Made by a program: the position numbers and the translations under genes
The notes under the pieces: model-generated
The model's database searches: none
What the model saw: the letters and a program-made list of their open reading frames with translations, nothing else
Told to the model about the DNA's origin: nothing
Assembly (NCBI RefSeq): GCF_963511525.1
Contig: NZ_CAUPIY010000001.1
Location: forward strand, 248,001 to 312,000
Direction of reading: 5' to 3'
Length of the DNA stretch: 64,000 bases
From: Mobiluncus sp963511525
Lineage (GTDB): Bacteria > Actinomycetota > Actinomycetes > Actinomycetales > Actinomycetaceae
Part shown: piece by piece, positions 8,639 through 16,769 of the stretch
How the letters are laid out: every line of letters begins with the position of its first letter
How positions within the stretch are numbered: the stretch's first letter is position 1

Positions 8639-9832
8639 TCACTGGAAATACTCTTTGAGAGCTTGCGCCCGATTGGTTTCTTCCCAACTGAAACCGTCGC
8701 GCCCAAAATGACCATAGTTGCTGGTGTAGCGGAAAATTGGACGAGTCAGGTCCAAATCCCTAATGATGGCGGCGGGACGCAAATCGAAAGTCTCACGAAT
8801 TGCCGCGGCCAGTTCCGTGTCAGCAACGACACCCGTCCCGAAGGTTTCCACCGACAGGGACACCGGGTTGGCTCGGCCAATCGCGTAAGCGGTTTGGATT
8901 TCGCAGCGCTTCGCCAAACCTGCCGCCACGATATTCTTAGTAATCCAACGCAGAGCGTAAGAAGCAGAACGGTCGACCTTTGAGGCGTCCTTACCGGAAA
9001 ACGCTCCTCCCCCGTGACGCGCCATGCCCCCGTAGGTGTCCACAATAATCTTGCGACCGGTCAAACCGGAATCCGCAGCGGGCCCGCCGATAATGAACTG
9101 ACCCGATGGGTTCACCAAAATTTCCGTGTCCTTTGTGTCCAGCTCGATATCCAACTGATCGAGTACCGGGCGAATAACCTCCGCTTCGACCATAGCGCGC
9201 AGTTCGGCCTGGGTGCGATCCGGGGCATGCTGGGTCGAAACCACGATGGTGGACAGGGCGCGCGGCACCCCGTCCTCGTACTCGACAGACACCTGGGTTT
9301 TCCCGTCGGGACGCAATCCGGAAACAATCCCCTCTTTGCGCACCTGAGCCAGGCGTTGGGAAAGTTTATGAGCCAGCCAAATCGGCATCGGCATCAAATC
9401 CGGAGTTTCATCGCAGGCATAGCCGAACATAATCCCTTGATCCCCGGCGCCTTGCTGATCCAGAGGGTCGTAGGCTTCGGGACCTTGACGCACTTCCAGG
9501 GAATGGCTGACGCCCGCTTCAATGTCCGGGGACTGCTGTCCCAAGGAAACCATTACGCCGCAGCTGCGCCCATCAAAGCCAATCTCCGAGGACGTGTAGC
9601 CAATCTGGGCAATCTCGTGTCGCACAATGTGGGGAATCTCTACGTAGGCCTCGGTCGTCACTTCACCCATAACATGAACCAGTCCGGTCGTGACGAACGT
9701 CTCTACCGCAACGTGCGCCGCCGGATCTTGTTCCAAAATAGCGTCCAGGATTGAGTCGGCAATCCGGTCGCAAACCTTATCGGGATGTCCTTCAGTGACA
9801 GATTCAGATGTGAAAGTGACTTTTTTACTCAT
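8639..9832 (-). CDS. metK: S-adenosylmethionine synthetase
   Basis: Makes S-adenosylmethionine from methionine and ATP in the cytosol. Its 397 residues give a full-length tetrameric-type enzyme. Signatures seen: GHPDKVCDRIADSILD near the N-terminus, GAGDQGIMFGYACDE (hexapeptide region, Gly for the common Cys or Thr) and the phosphate loop GGGAFSGKDASKVDRS. The ATG at 9832 has no Shine-Dalgarno site; a TAGAAT -10 box ends 6 nt before it, suggesting a leaderless mRNA in addition to any read-through from coaB, whose stop is 9 nt away. Confidence 0.98.
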   Translation of the reverse strand: MSKKVTFTSESVTEGHPDKVCDRIADSILDAILEQDPAAHVAVETFVTTGLVHVMGEVTTEAYVEIPHIVRHEIAQIGYTSSEIGFDGRSCGVMVSLGQQSPDIEAGVSHSLEVRQGPEAYDPLDQQGAGDQGIMFGYACDETPDLMPMPIWLAHKLSQRLAQVRKEGIVSGLRPDGKTQVSVEYEDGVPRALSTIVVSTQHAPDRTQAELRAMVEAEVIRPVLDQLDIELDTKDTEILVNPSGQFIIGGPAADSGLTGRKIIVDTYGGMARHGGGAFSGKDASKVDRSASYALRWITKNIVAAGLAKRCEIQTAYAIGRANPVSLSVETFGTGVVADTELAAAIRETFDLRPAAIIRDLDLTRPIFRYTSNYGHFGRDGFSWEETNRAQALKEYFQ

Positions 9833-9838
9833 AAACGA

Positions 9839-9844
9839 ATTCTA
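9839..9844 (-). promoter_or_regulatory. -10 box TAGAAT placing the metK start at +1
   Basis: Minus-strand TAGAAT lies with exactly 6 nt (TCGTTT) between it and the metK ATG. Its first three bases are the coaB stop codon. With no ribosome site in the gap, this predicts a leaderless metK transcript. No convincing -35 is visible. Confidence 0.5.
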
Positions 9845-10501
9845 GTGACTTTGCGAGATTTCTCCAGCTAGTCGGAGCATGACCTCGGCGACCTCAAGTT
9901 TTGTGCCGCTGGCTTGCCCCCGTTCGTTGCCTTGGGAATCAAAGAAAATCAAGGTGTTTGTCTCAGTCGCGAAGCCGTGGCCGTCCCCGACCCGATTCAC
10001 GCACAACAGGTCCGCGCCCTTCGCCAGAGCTTTCTTGCGGCCTTGCTCCCGCACCTGTGCCTCGCTACCGGTCAGCGCCCCAAATCCCACAATGGTCTGG
10101 TTTTCGCGGCGGTGCTCAATGAGATTCATAAGGACGTCGGGGGTGCGTTCCAGTTCCAGAGTAGGGATAGTTGCGTCATGGCGGGTTATCTTGCCCGAGA
10201 CGCGAATCGGGCGAAAGTCCGCGACAGCGGCGCACATAACCACGAGGTCCGCCCCCGCGGCGACGGCGTTCATCTGGTGCAACATGTCCTCAGCGGTTGG
10301 AGCCTCCACGACCTTCACCCCGCCAGGAATGAGAGCCGCTTCTACGTTGGCGGCCACTAACGTGACGTCGGCTCCGGTCTCTAGAGCCGCCCGAGCCACC
10401 TCGCACCCTTGGCGTCCGGTTGACCGATTCCCCAAAAAACGCACCTCGTCCCAAGGCTCGCGGGTTCCCCCGGCGGACACCACTACGGAACGAAAACTCA
10501 T
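9842..10501 (-). CDS. coaB: Phosphopantothenate-cysteine ligase, separate CoaB domain
   Basis: Second step of coenzyme A synthesis from phosphopantothenate: condensation with cysteine. At 219 residues it corresponds to only the C-terminal half of a usual CoaBC. Seen: SAGGTREPWDEVRF, the nucleotide-binding LGNRSTGRQG, the AAVADFRP loop with GKITRHD in place of the common KxKK, and KGADLLCVN. It starts at its own ATG with AAGG upstream, 17 nt after the coaC stop, and no frameshift remnant joins the two. Thus ligase and decarboxylase are made as separate proteins here. They could still assemble as in organisms with split coaB and coaC. Confidence 0.9.
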   Translation of the reverse strand: MSFRSVVVSAGGTREPWDEVRFLGNRSTGRQGCEVARAALETGADVTLVAANVEAALIPGGVKVVEAPTAEDMLHQMNAVAAGADLVVMCAAVADFRPIRVSGKITRHDATIPTLELERTPDVLMNLIEHRRENQTIVGFGALTGSEAQVREQGRKKALAKGADLLCVNRVGDGHGFATETNTLIFFDSQGNERGQASGTKLEVAEVMLRLAGEISQSH

Positions 10502-10518
10502 GGGCGGCCTTGTGAAAA

Positions 10519-11106
10519 CTAACTGATGGAACCGGGGTTGCTCACGCCCAGCTGCGCCAAAACCGCGTCACAGATGACGTCGGGTTCGCTCAAGCGGCCG
10601 ATACCATAAGTGTTGTCGGCCAGCTTGCCAGTTTCAGGACCGATAAAGCGCCAACCTCGGTCACGCAGCACCGCCGCGTTGTCCTGGGTTGCCGCGTTTT
10701 CCCACATCGTGGGGTGCATAGACGGAGCGATGAGACGCGGGCAGTCCACCGTGATAGCGACCAGGGTGAGGAACTCGTCAGCCAGACCCATGCGGAACCG
10801 TGCCATCAAATCGGCGGAAGCACCCACCGTCAGAAACAGGTCAGCTTGGCTGGCCAAGGTGACGTGGGTTATGAAGTCCGGGGTCTGGAACACATTGGTA
10901 TGAATCGGGTGACCGCTCAGGGACTCCCAGGTCGCTTTCCCCACAAAATTGAGGGAATCGACCGTGGGGCAAACCCACACATTGACCCCGGCAGCAGCGA
11001 GACTGCGCAGCACTTCGATGGCTTTGAACGAAGCCACGGAGGCGCCTACCCCCAAGATGACGGTTTTCTCTAAACCGTGGGGGGCGTCCAAGTCAGGCGT
11101 TGTCAT
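10519..11106 (-). CDS. coaC: Phosphopantothenoylcysteine decarboxylase, separate CoaC domain
   Basis: FMN-dependent decarboxylase making 4'-phosphopantetheine. The start ATG at 11106 overlaps the end of rpoZ by 14 nt and gives 195 residues; the frame is open further upstream but that part reads as rpoZ shadow. Visible features: flavoprotein start ILGVGASVASFKAIEVLRSL, the active-site His in FITHVTLASQADL, and PSMHPTMWENAAT for the PAMN loop. The C-terminal clamp reads ADNTYGIGRLSEP and lacks the Cys found in the enterobacterial enzyme, a difference I believe other actinobacteria share. Followed by the separate coaB. Confidence 0.88.
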   Translation of the reverse strand: MTTPDLDAPHGLEKTVILGVGASVASFKAIEVLRSLAAAGVNVWVCPTVDSLNFVGKATWESLSGHPIHTNVFQTPDFITHVTLASQADLFLTVGASADLMARFRMGLADEFLTLVAITVDCPRLIAPSMHPTMWENAATQDNAAVLRDRGWRFIGPETGKLADNTYGIGRLSEPDVICDAVLAQLGVSNPGSIS

Positions 11107-11461
11107 CTTTCGCCAGACCCTCGGGGAAGGAGGCCGCCAAGGCTGCCAGCGGATCCACCGGTGCCGGGGTTTCTTCCTCAGGAGTCTCTTCCTCAGGCTC
11201 ATCGCCCTTCAACTGCATATCCAACATGCCTTGGGCAATCTCGTGCATGGCGATAGACAGCGGCTTTTCCCGCGGACCGTGATCAACCAGCGGGCCGATA
11301 GTGTCCAACAGACCAGCTTCCAGTTGCTGGTTGTAGGTGTTAATCTGGCGTGCGCGAGCCGCCGCGAAAGCCACCAGGGCGTACTTGGAATCAACGTTTT
11401 CCAACAGGTCATCAATAGGCGGGTCGGTGATGCCCTCGGGGTGGGCGACGGTTCCGGTCAT
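11093..11461 (-). CDS. rpoZ: RNA polymerase omega subunit
   Basis: Small subunit that helps assemble beta' into RNA polymerase. From ATG 11461 (GAGGGGG six nt upstream; a TTG at 11476 is less likely) it has 122 residues. The omega core is clear (KYALVAFAAARARQINTYN, then GPREKPLSIAMHEIAQG). A Glu/Pro-rich acidic tail follows, as in other actinobacteria. It lies between gmk and coaC, the normal order, and overlaps coaC by 14 nt. Confidence 0.94.
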   Translation of the reverse strand: MTGTVAHPEGITDPPIDDLLENVDSKYALVAFAAARARQINTYNQQLEAGLLDTIGPLVDHGPREKPLSIAMHEIAQGMLDMQLKGDEPEEETPEEETPAPVDPLAALAASFPEGLAKDDNA

Positions 11462-11508
11462 AAAAATCCCCCTCAATAGTGATTTTTGGTTTCTTCAGCC
11501 CAGCTATC

Positions 11509-12081
11509 CTAGCGCAAACCCATAATTTTAGCCAGTTGCGCGGTGGCGTTAGGCACTTCGTCGTTCACCACGATTTCGTCGAATTCCTGGGCAGCAGCCA
11601 GCTCCGTGCGCGCCGTTTCCAGGCGCAGATGCTGCTCTTCCAAAGATTCCGTGCCACGGCCTTGGAGGCGGTGCACCAGTTCCTCCCAAGACGGAGGTTT
11701 GAGGAAGATGGTGTGAGCGTCCGGACGCTTCGCCTTCACCTGCCGCGCCCCCGCCAAGTCAATTTCCAACAAAACCGGTTTGCCCTGACGTAAAGCCTCA
11801 TCGACCGGAGCGGCAGGAGTACCGTAGTAGTTTTTGCCGTGAACCTGTGCCCACTCCAGCAGTCCCCCGGCTTCGATGAGCTGTTCGAACTGGGGTTTCG
11901 TCATGAAGAAATAGGACTGTCCGTCTACTTCCCCCGGTCGGGGATCACGAGTGGTGGCGGAAACGGATAGGTAAAACTCTCCCGGAAAATTCGCACAGAG
12001 AGAACCCACCACTGTTCCCTTTCCAACAGCGGTGGGTCCGCTAAGTATGAACAGCCGGGCAGTAGCGCCGGCAGTTACCAT
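11509..12081 (-). CDS. gmk: Guanylate kinase
   Basis: Phosphorylates GMP to GDP with ATP. 190 residues, with the P-loop LSGPTAVGKGTVV at the N-terminus and the GMP-binding region ATTRDPRPGEVDGQSYFF. The start ATG overlaps the mihF stop by one base (TGATG) with no own ribosome site, so translation is probably coupled to mihF. Confidence 0.97.
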   Translation of the reverse strand: MVTAGATARLFILSGPTAVGKGTVVGSLCANFPGEFYLSVSATTRDPRPGEVDGQSYFFMTKPQFEQLIEAGGLLEWAQVHGKNYYGTPAAPVDEALRQGKPVLLEIDLAGARQVKAKRPDAHTIFLKPPSWEELVHRLQGRGTESLEEQHLRLETARTELAAAQEFDEIVVNDEVPNATAQLAKIMGLR

Positions 12082-12392
12082 CAGCCGAAACGCTTGATGA
12101 GTTCGGCAGTCTGGTGAGGACCGAGGCCACGGATACGGCGAGCCGGGGAAATCCCGATTTCTTCCATCGCCAAAGCGGCGGTCTTAGAGCCGACGCGAGG
12201 AAGCGACTCTAGCAAGGATTGAACTTTCATCTTTGCCAGGGCTTCATCCTTTTCGGCTGCCTTTAAGATCTGTGACAGCGTCTTTTTGCGGTTCTTTAAA
12301 TCAGCTTTGATTTCAGCGCGATGTTTACGCGCCGCCGCAGCCTTCTTCAAGGCTTCCGCGCGCTGTTCAGCGGTAAGTGGAGGAAGTGCCAT
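12081..12392 (-). CDS. mihF: Actinobacterial integration host factor
   Basis: Nucleoid-associated DNA-binding protein of the mIHF/sIHF family, unrelated to the enterobacterial IHF heterodimer. 103 residues: a Lys/Arg/Ala-rich helical N-terminus and a C-terminal helix-two-turn-helix region around VGSKTAALAMEEIGI and RRIRGLGPHQTAELI. CAGGAG precedes the ATG. A TATAGAAT -10-like box at 12463-12470 on the minus strand would give a leader of about 65 nt. Always found next to gmk and pyrF in this phylum. Confidence 0.95.
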   Translation of the reverse strand: MALPPLTAEQRAEALKKAAAARKHRAEIKADLKNRKKTLSQILKAAEKDEALAKMKVQSLLESLPRVGSKTAALAMEEIGISPARRIRGLGPHQTAELIKRFG

Positions 12393-12462
12393 TTGCTATA
12401 CTCCTGTTTTTCTGTCTTCTTAATGGACGTGAATTGGTCAACGACCAACCCTAGTGAGCATT

Positions 12463-12470
12463 CTATACAG
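12463..12470 (-). promoter_or_regulatory. Possible -10 box upstream of mihF
   Basis: Minus-strand TATAGAAT between pyrF and mihF, about 70 nt before the mihF start. No recognisable -35. It would allow mihF-gmk-rpoZ expression independent of pyrimidine control. Confidence 0.4.
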
Positions 12471-12477
12471 GATTGCT

Positions 12478-13368
12478 TCACGAAATGAGGGATTTAAGTG
12501 ATTCTAAATTTTCTCCAAAGGCGGCTTGCAGTGCGCCCGGCTCAGGGCCGCGGCGCAAAATCCCTCGAGAACTCGACACAATAATCCGGTCTGCGGCTTT
12601 CCCAAAGACTTTGGCGACACTTTCAGCGTTTCCACCCTGAGCGCCAAAACCGGGCACCAGCAGGGGCGCATTCGCAGCATCCAGCAGCGACTCCAAACCG
12701 CGCATACGCTCCCCCACAGTGGCTCCGACGACCAACCCTACGTGACCCCAGTACCCCGCTTGTGCCGCCTCACAATTTTCCGCACCCGCACGTTGCATAA
12801 TATCCGCGGCTAGGGACTTCACAGGTGTCTCACCGTCGTCCATAATCATCGCTGATTGAATCGAGGCAGACTCCGGGTTGGAAGTCAAAGCCAATACGAA
12901 CGTCCCCTTGCCTTTCTGTTTCGCCAGGTCCAGTGCGGGACGCAGGGATTCGAATCCCAAGAACGGACTCAGCGTCATTGCGTCAGCCTCCAGCGGCCCT
13001 TCTGACAGGTACGCCCTCGCGTAAGCGCTCATAGTGGAACCGATGTCGCCACGCTTCACATCTACAATGCTGAGTGCCCCAACATCGTGAATCGCCCGCA
13101 GAGTGGCGGTGAGCGCGGAAATCCCGGACGAGCCATATTCCTCAAACAGAGCCGATTGCGGTTTAAAGAATCCGCACAAATCGCCCAGCGCGTCCAGCAC
13201 TCGCATGGAAAAATCCCATACTCCCGCCCCACTGCGCGGTAACCCCCAAGCCTCCAGCAACTCCGGGTGAGGATCAATCCCCACGCACAAGGGTCCCTGG
13301 TTCGCTATGGTTTCCTGGCAACGTTTCCCGAATGGTTCAACCGGATTAGCTTCTGGCGCAGCGCTCAT
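12478..13368 (-). CDS. pyrF: Orotidine 5'-phosphate decarboxylase (type 2)
   Basis: Last step to UMP. 296 residues, the longer type-2 form found in actinobacteria. The catalytic Lys-Asp network is in SIVDVKRGDIGSTMSAY; N-terminal CVGIDPHPELL and the C-terminal phosphate region ESVAKVFGKAADRIIVSSSRG are clear. GAGAAAGGGAAG precedes the ATG. It follows carB after a 71-nt gap that holds a large inverted repeat. Confidence 0.97.
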   Translation of the reverse strand: MSAAPEANPVEPFGKRCQETIANQGPLCVGIDPHPELLEAWGLPRSGAGVWDFSMRVLDALGDLCGFFKPQSALFEEYGSSGISALTATLRAIHDVGALSIVDVKRGDIGSTMSAYARAYLSEGPLEADAMTLSPFLGFESLRPALDLAKQKGKGTFVLALTSNPESASIQSAMIMDDGETPVKSLAADIMQRAGAENCEAAQAGYWGHVGLVVGATVGERMRGLESLLDAANAPLLVPGFGAQGGNAESVAKVFGKAADRIIVSSSRGILRRGPEPGALQAAFGENLESLKSLIS

Positions 13369-13390
13369 GACTTCCCTTTCTCAAGTGACA

Positions 13391-13430
13391 TCAGGAAACC
13401 GCTCGGAGCGACAAAACCCGAGCTTCCTGA
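13391..13430 (-). repeat. Interrupted long hairpin between carB and pyrF
   Basis: Outer 7-bp arms TCAGGAA (13391-13397) and TTCCTGA (13424-13430), with an inner 6-bp GCTCGG (13401-13406) against CCGAGC (13418-13423) and an 11-nt loop. On the mRNA it stands between the carB stop and the pyrF ribosome site and has no U-tract. It is probably an RNA stability, processing or translational element and not a terminator. Confidence 0.65.
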
Positions 13431-13439
13431 AAAGTCATT

Positions 13440-16400
13440 TTATGCCTTACCGGGCGTGCGGGTACCGGACTTCTCCATCTCAATTTGACGTTCCTGCAAA
13501 GACCGCACCGTAAAGTTCTGTCCCTGACTTAAGAAGTCCATCACCTGCACCGCAACTTGCAGGGTCCGCATGGTTGTGATGATGACCTTGTTGGCGGTGG
13601 CAGCTGCGGTACGAATCCGGTATCCCGCTTCGCGAGTGCCCTTGCCGCGTTCCGGAGTGTTGACAACCATGCCGACTTCCTCGGATTTCACGAAAGAGCT
13701 GAAGGCCGTGTCGGCTGACCCGTCGGTGAGCTGTCGATCCTTTTCCACTCGGGTAACCGGAATCCCGTTGCGCTCCAGGACCGATGCCGTCCCCTCGGTA
13801 GCCACCAGCTTGTAGCCCAACTGGTGCAGCCGCGAACAGGGCAAAATAATGTGGCGTTTGTCCCGGTCAGATACCGTCACCACAATAGTCGTGCCCGGTT
13901 TGGGCAATGCCCCTACCGTTGCCAACTCCGACTTGGCATAGGCCATCGGCAGATTCACACCCAATCCCATTGCCTCGCCGGTCGAACGCATTTCCGGTCC
14001 CAGAATCGTATCGACCATCGTGCCGCTAAAGGTACGGAAACGCTTGAACGGAAGGACGACTTCCTTGACGGCAATGTCGGGATAGTTACTCCACTGGGCA
14101 AAGTCCACACCGGGCAGCATCCCGCACTCACGCAACTGGGCGATGGTGGTGCCGGTCATGACTTTGGCGGCCGCCTTCGCCAGGGGAACTCCGGTCGCTT
14201 TCGCCACGAACGGAACTGTCCGCGACGCCCTGGGGTTTGCTTCGATAATGTTGAGCACTCCCGCCGCCAACGCGAACTGAATGTTGATGAGCCCGACAGT
14301 GCCCACGCCTTGGGCAATTGACTCGGTCGCGGAGCGTATCTGGTTAATTATCGTGCCCGAGAGCGTGGCGGGAGGTAGCACGCAAGCCGAGTCGCCGGAG
14401 TGAATGCCCGCCTCTTCGATATGCTCCATCACGCCAGCCAGGTACAGCTCGTGACCGTCATAGAGCGCGTCCACATCGATTTCGATGGCATCATCCATGA
14501 AATGGTCAATGAGCAGCGGTCCGGCGCCAACTCCGGCCGAGTCCGGCCCCAATCGACTGAGGTAATCCTCAAAATGGTCGGCGTTGAAAATGATTTCCAT
14601 GCCGCGTCCCCCCAGCACGTAGGAGGGGCGAGCCAGCAGTGGGAACCCAATTTCGCCAGCTATGTCTCGCGCTCCGGCGTTCGTGGTGGCGGTGCCATGA
14701 GCGGGGGCAGCCACCCCGGCAGCGGTATAGACGCGTTCGAACTCTTGCCGGTCCTCGGCCAGGTCAATCGCGCGCGCCTGGGTGCCTAAAATCGGCACTC
14801 CGGCATCGGTGAGGCGCCGCGCTAGGGACAGCGGGGTTTGGCCCCCCAGCTGGACAATCATCCCAGCTACCGGACCGCAAGCCAGTTCCGCCCGGTACAC
14901 CTCATAGACGTCTTCAAAAGTCAAGGGTTCAAAGTACAGCCGGGACGCGATGTCATAGTCAGTCGACACGGTCTCAGGGTTGCAGTTGACCATAATCGTG
15001 TCGTAATCATCTTTCAGTGTCAGGGCGGCGTGCACGCAAGAATAGTCGAATTCGATACCCTGGCCAATCCGGTTCGGCCCGGAACCCAAAATAATGACCG
15101 CCGGCTTCTCGCGCGGCTGTACCTCGGTGCTGAGGTCGTAAGACGAATAATGATAAGGCGTGTTGGCACCAAATTCGCCGGCGCAGGTGTCGACTTTCTT
15201 GTACACCGGGTGCAGGCCAAAAGCGTCCCGGACTTCCCGCACGGTGTCCTCTGAGATGCCCCTAATCTGGGCAATCTGCAGGTCTGAGAATCCGTGACGT
15301 TTCGCTTCGCGCAGCAGCTGGGGCTGCAAAGCGGGAGCTTCCCGCAGGCGCTTGGCCACCTCACAGAGGATAAACAGCTGGTCGATAAACCACGGATCTA
15401 TTTTGGTTGCGGCATAAATGTCGGCAGCCGACGCTCCCCCGCGCATTGCCTGCACCACTTGGGTCAAGCGTCGCTCCGTGGGGGTAGCCATTTGTTCCAG
15501 CAGCTGCGCGGTTTGTTCCGGACTTGGAGCGGGCTGGGCAAAGTCAAAACTGGACCCGCGCTTGTCCAAGGAACGCAACGCCTTTTGCAGAGCCTCGGTA
15601 AAGTTTCTGCCGATAGCCATCGCTTCGCCCACCGACTTCATGGTGGTGGTCAGTGTCGGGTCAGCCGCGGGGAACTTTTCAAAAGCAAACCGCGGCGCTT
15701 TCACCACCACATAATCCAAGGTGGGCTCGAAGGACGCCGGGGTGGACAACGTGATGTCGTTGGGAATCTCGTCCAAGGTGTAACCCACTGCCAGCCGAGC
15801 GGCGATTTTGGCAATCGGGAACCCCGTTGCTTTTGACGCCAGGGCCGAAGAACGTGACACCCGCGGGTTCATCTCAATGACGATAATCCGACCGGTCTGG
15901 GGGTGGACGGCGAACTGGATATTACACCCGCCCGTGTCCACACCGACCTCGCGAATGACGGCAATCCCGATGTCGCGCAAACGTTGCATTTCCCTATCAG
16001 TCAAAGTCATGGCGGGCGCTACCGTGATGGAATCCCCCGTATGCACCCCAACCGGGTCCAGGTTCTCGATAGAACACACCACCACGACGTTATCGGCGCG
16101 GTCCCGCATCAGTTCGAGCTCGTATTCTTTCCATCCAATGATGGCTTCTTCCAACAGAACTTCGTTCGTCAGCGAGTCGGACAGGCCAGCCAAGGCAATC
16201 CGCTCCAAATCCTGTTGATTATAGGCAATCCCGGAGCCCAGGCCCCCCATGGTAAACGACGGGCGCACCACGACGGGAAAGCCGAGCTGCGCGACCGCCG
16301 CGTTGACCTCCTCTAGGGAATGGGCAATGAAAGACCGCGCCACTTCCGCGCCGCAGCGTTCCACAACTTTCTTAAATTCTTCCCGGTCCTCGCCCGCGTT

Positions 16401-16769
16401 GATGGCCGCGGCGTTGGCGCCAATGAGTTCGACTTGGTATTTGTCTAAAATCCCGGCTTCGCTCAAGTTAATCGCCGCGTTCAAGGCCGTTTGCCCGCCC
16501 AGAGTGGGCAGCAACGCATCGGGGCGTTCCTTGGCGATAATCGATTCCAAAAATTCGGTGGTAATCGGTTCGATGTAGGTGCAGTCGGCGACCTCCGGGT
16601 CGGTCATAATCGTGGCGGGGTTGGAGTTGACCAGGATGACTTTCAAACCTTCGTTACGAAGCACTCGACAGGCTTGAGTTCCCGAATAGTCGAACTCGGC
16701 CGCTTGACCGATGACAATCGGCCCGGAGCCGATGACCATAACAGAATGTAAATCTTGACGCAGCGGCAT
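13440..16769 (-). CDS. carB: Carbamoyl-phosphate synthase large subunit
   Basis: Synthesises carbamoyl phosphate from bicarbonate, ATP and ammonia delivered by CarA. 1109 residues, full length, with two homologous ATP-grasp halves (starting SVMVIGSGPIVIGQAAEFDY and AVIILGSGPNRIGQGIEFDY) and a C-terminal MGS-like allosteric domain. GGAGG precedes the ATG, which overlaps the carA stop by one base. Feeds pyrB here and arginine synthesis elsewhere. Confidence 0.98.
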   Translation of the reverse strand: MPLRQDLHSVMVIGSGPIVIGQAAEFDYSGTQACRVLRNEGLKVILVNSNPATIMTDPEVADCTYIEPITTEFLESIIAKERPDALLPTLGGQTALNAAINLSEAGILDKYQVELIGANAAAINAGEDREEFKKVVERCGAEVARSFIAHSLEEVNAAVAQLGFPVVVRPSFTMGGLGSGIAYNQQDLERIALAGLSDSLTNEVLLEEAIIGWKEYELELMRDRADNVVVVCSIENLDPVGVHTGDSITVAPAMTLTDREMQRLRDIGIAVIREVGVDTGGCNIQFAVHPQTGRIIVIEMNPRVSRSSALASKATGFPIAKIAARLAVGYTLDEIPNDITLSTPASFEPTLDYVVVKAPRFAFEKFPAADPTLTTTMKSVGEAMAIGRNFTEALQKALRSLDKRGSSFDFAQPAPSPEQTAQLLEQMATPTERRLTQVVQAMRGGASAADIYAATKIDPWFIDQLFILCEVAKRLREAPALQPQLLREAKRHGFSDLQIAQIRGISEDTVREVRDAFGLHPVYKKVDTCAGEFGANTPYHYSSYDLSTEVQPREKPAVIILGSGPNRIGQGIEFDYSCVHAALTLKDDYDTIMVNCNPETVSTDYDIASRLYFEPLTFEDVYEVYRAELACGPVAGMIVQLGGQTPLSLARRLTDAGVPILGTQARAIDLAEDRQEFERVYTAAGVAAPAHGTATTNAGARDIAGEIGFPLLARPSYVLGGRGMEIIFNADHFEDYLSRLGPDSAGVGAGPLLIDHFMDDAIEIDVDALYDGHELYLAGVMEHIEEAGIHSGDSACVLPPATLSGTIINQIRSATESIAQGVGTVGLINIQFALAAGVLNIIEANPRASRTVPFVAKATGVPLAKAAAKVMTGTTIAQLRECGMLPGVDFAQWSNYPDIAVKEVVLPFKRFRTFSGTMVDTILGPEMRSTGEAMGLGVNLPMAYAKSELATVGALPKPGTTIVVTVSDRDKRHIILPCSRLHQLGYKLVATEGTASVLERNGIPVTRVEKDRQLTDGSADTAFSSFVKSEEVGMVVNTPERGKGTREAGYRIRTAAATANKVIITTMRTLQVAVQVMDFLSQGQNFTVRSLQERQIEMEKSGTRTPGKA

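Noticed and set aside
9014..9754. 246-codon open frame on the plus strand
   Set aside because: Antisense to metK; amino acid composition is unlike a real protein.
10519..11106. Missing clamp Cys in CoaC as a sign of inactivation
   Set aside because: I believe actinobacterial CoaBC proteins commonly lack this Cys, and the active-site His and the PxMH loop are present.
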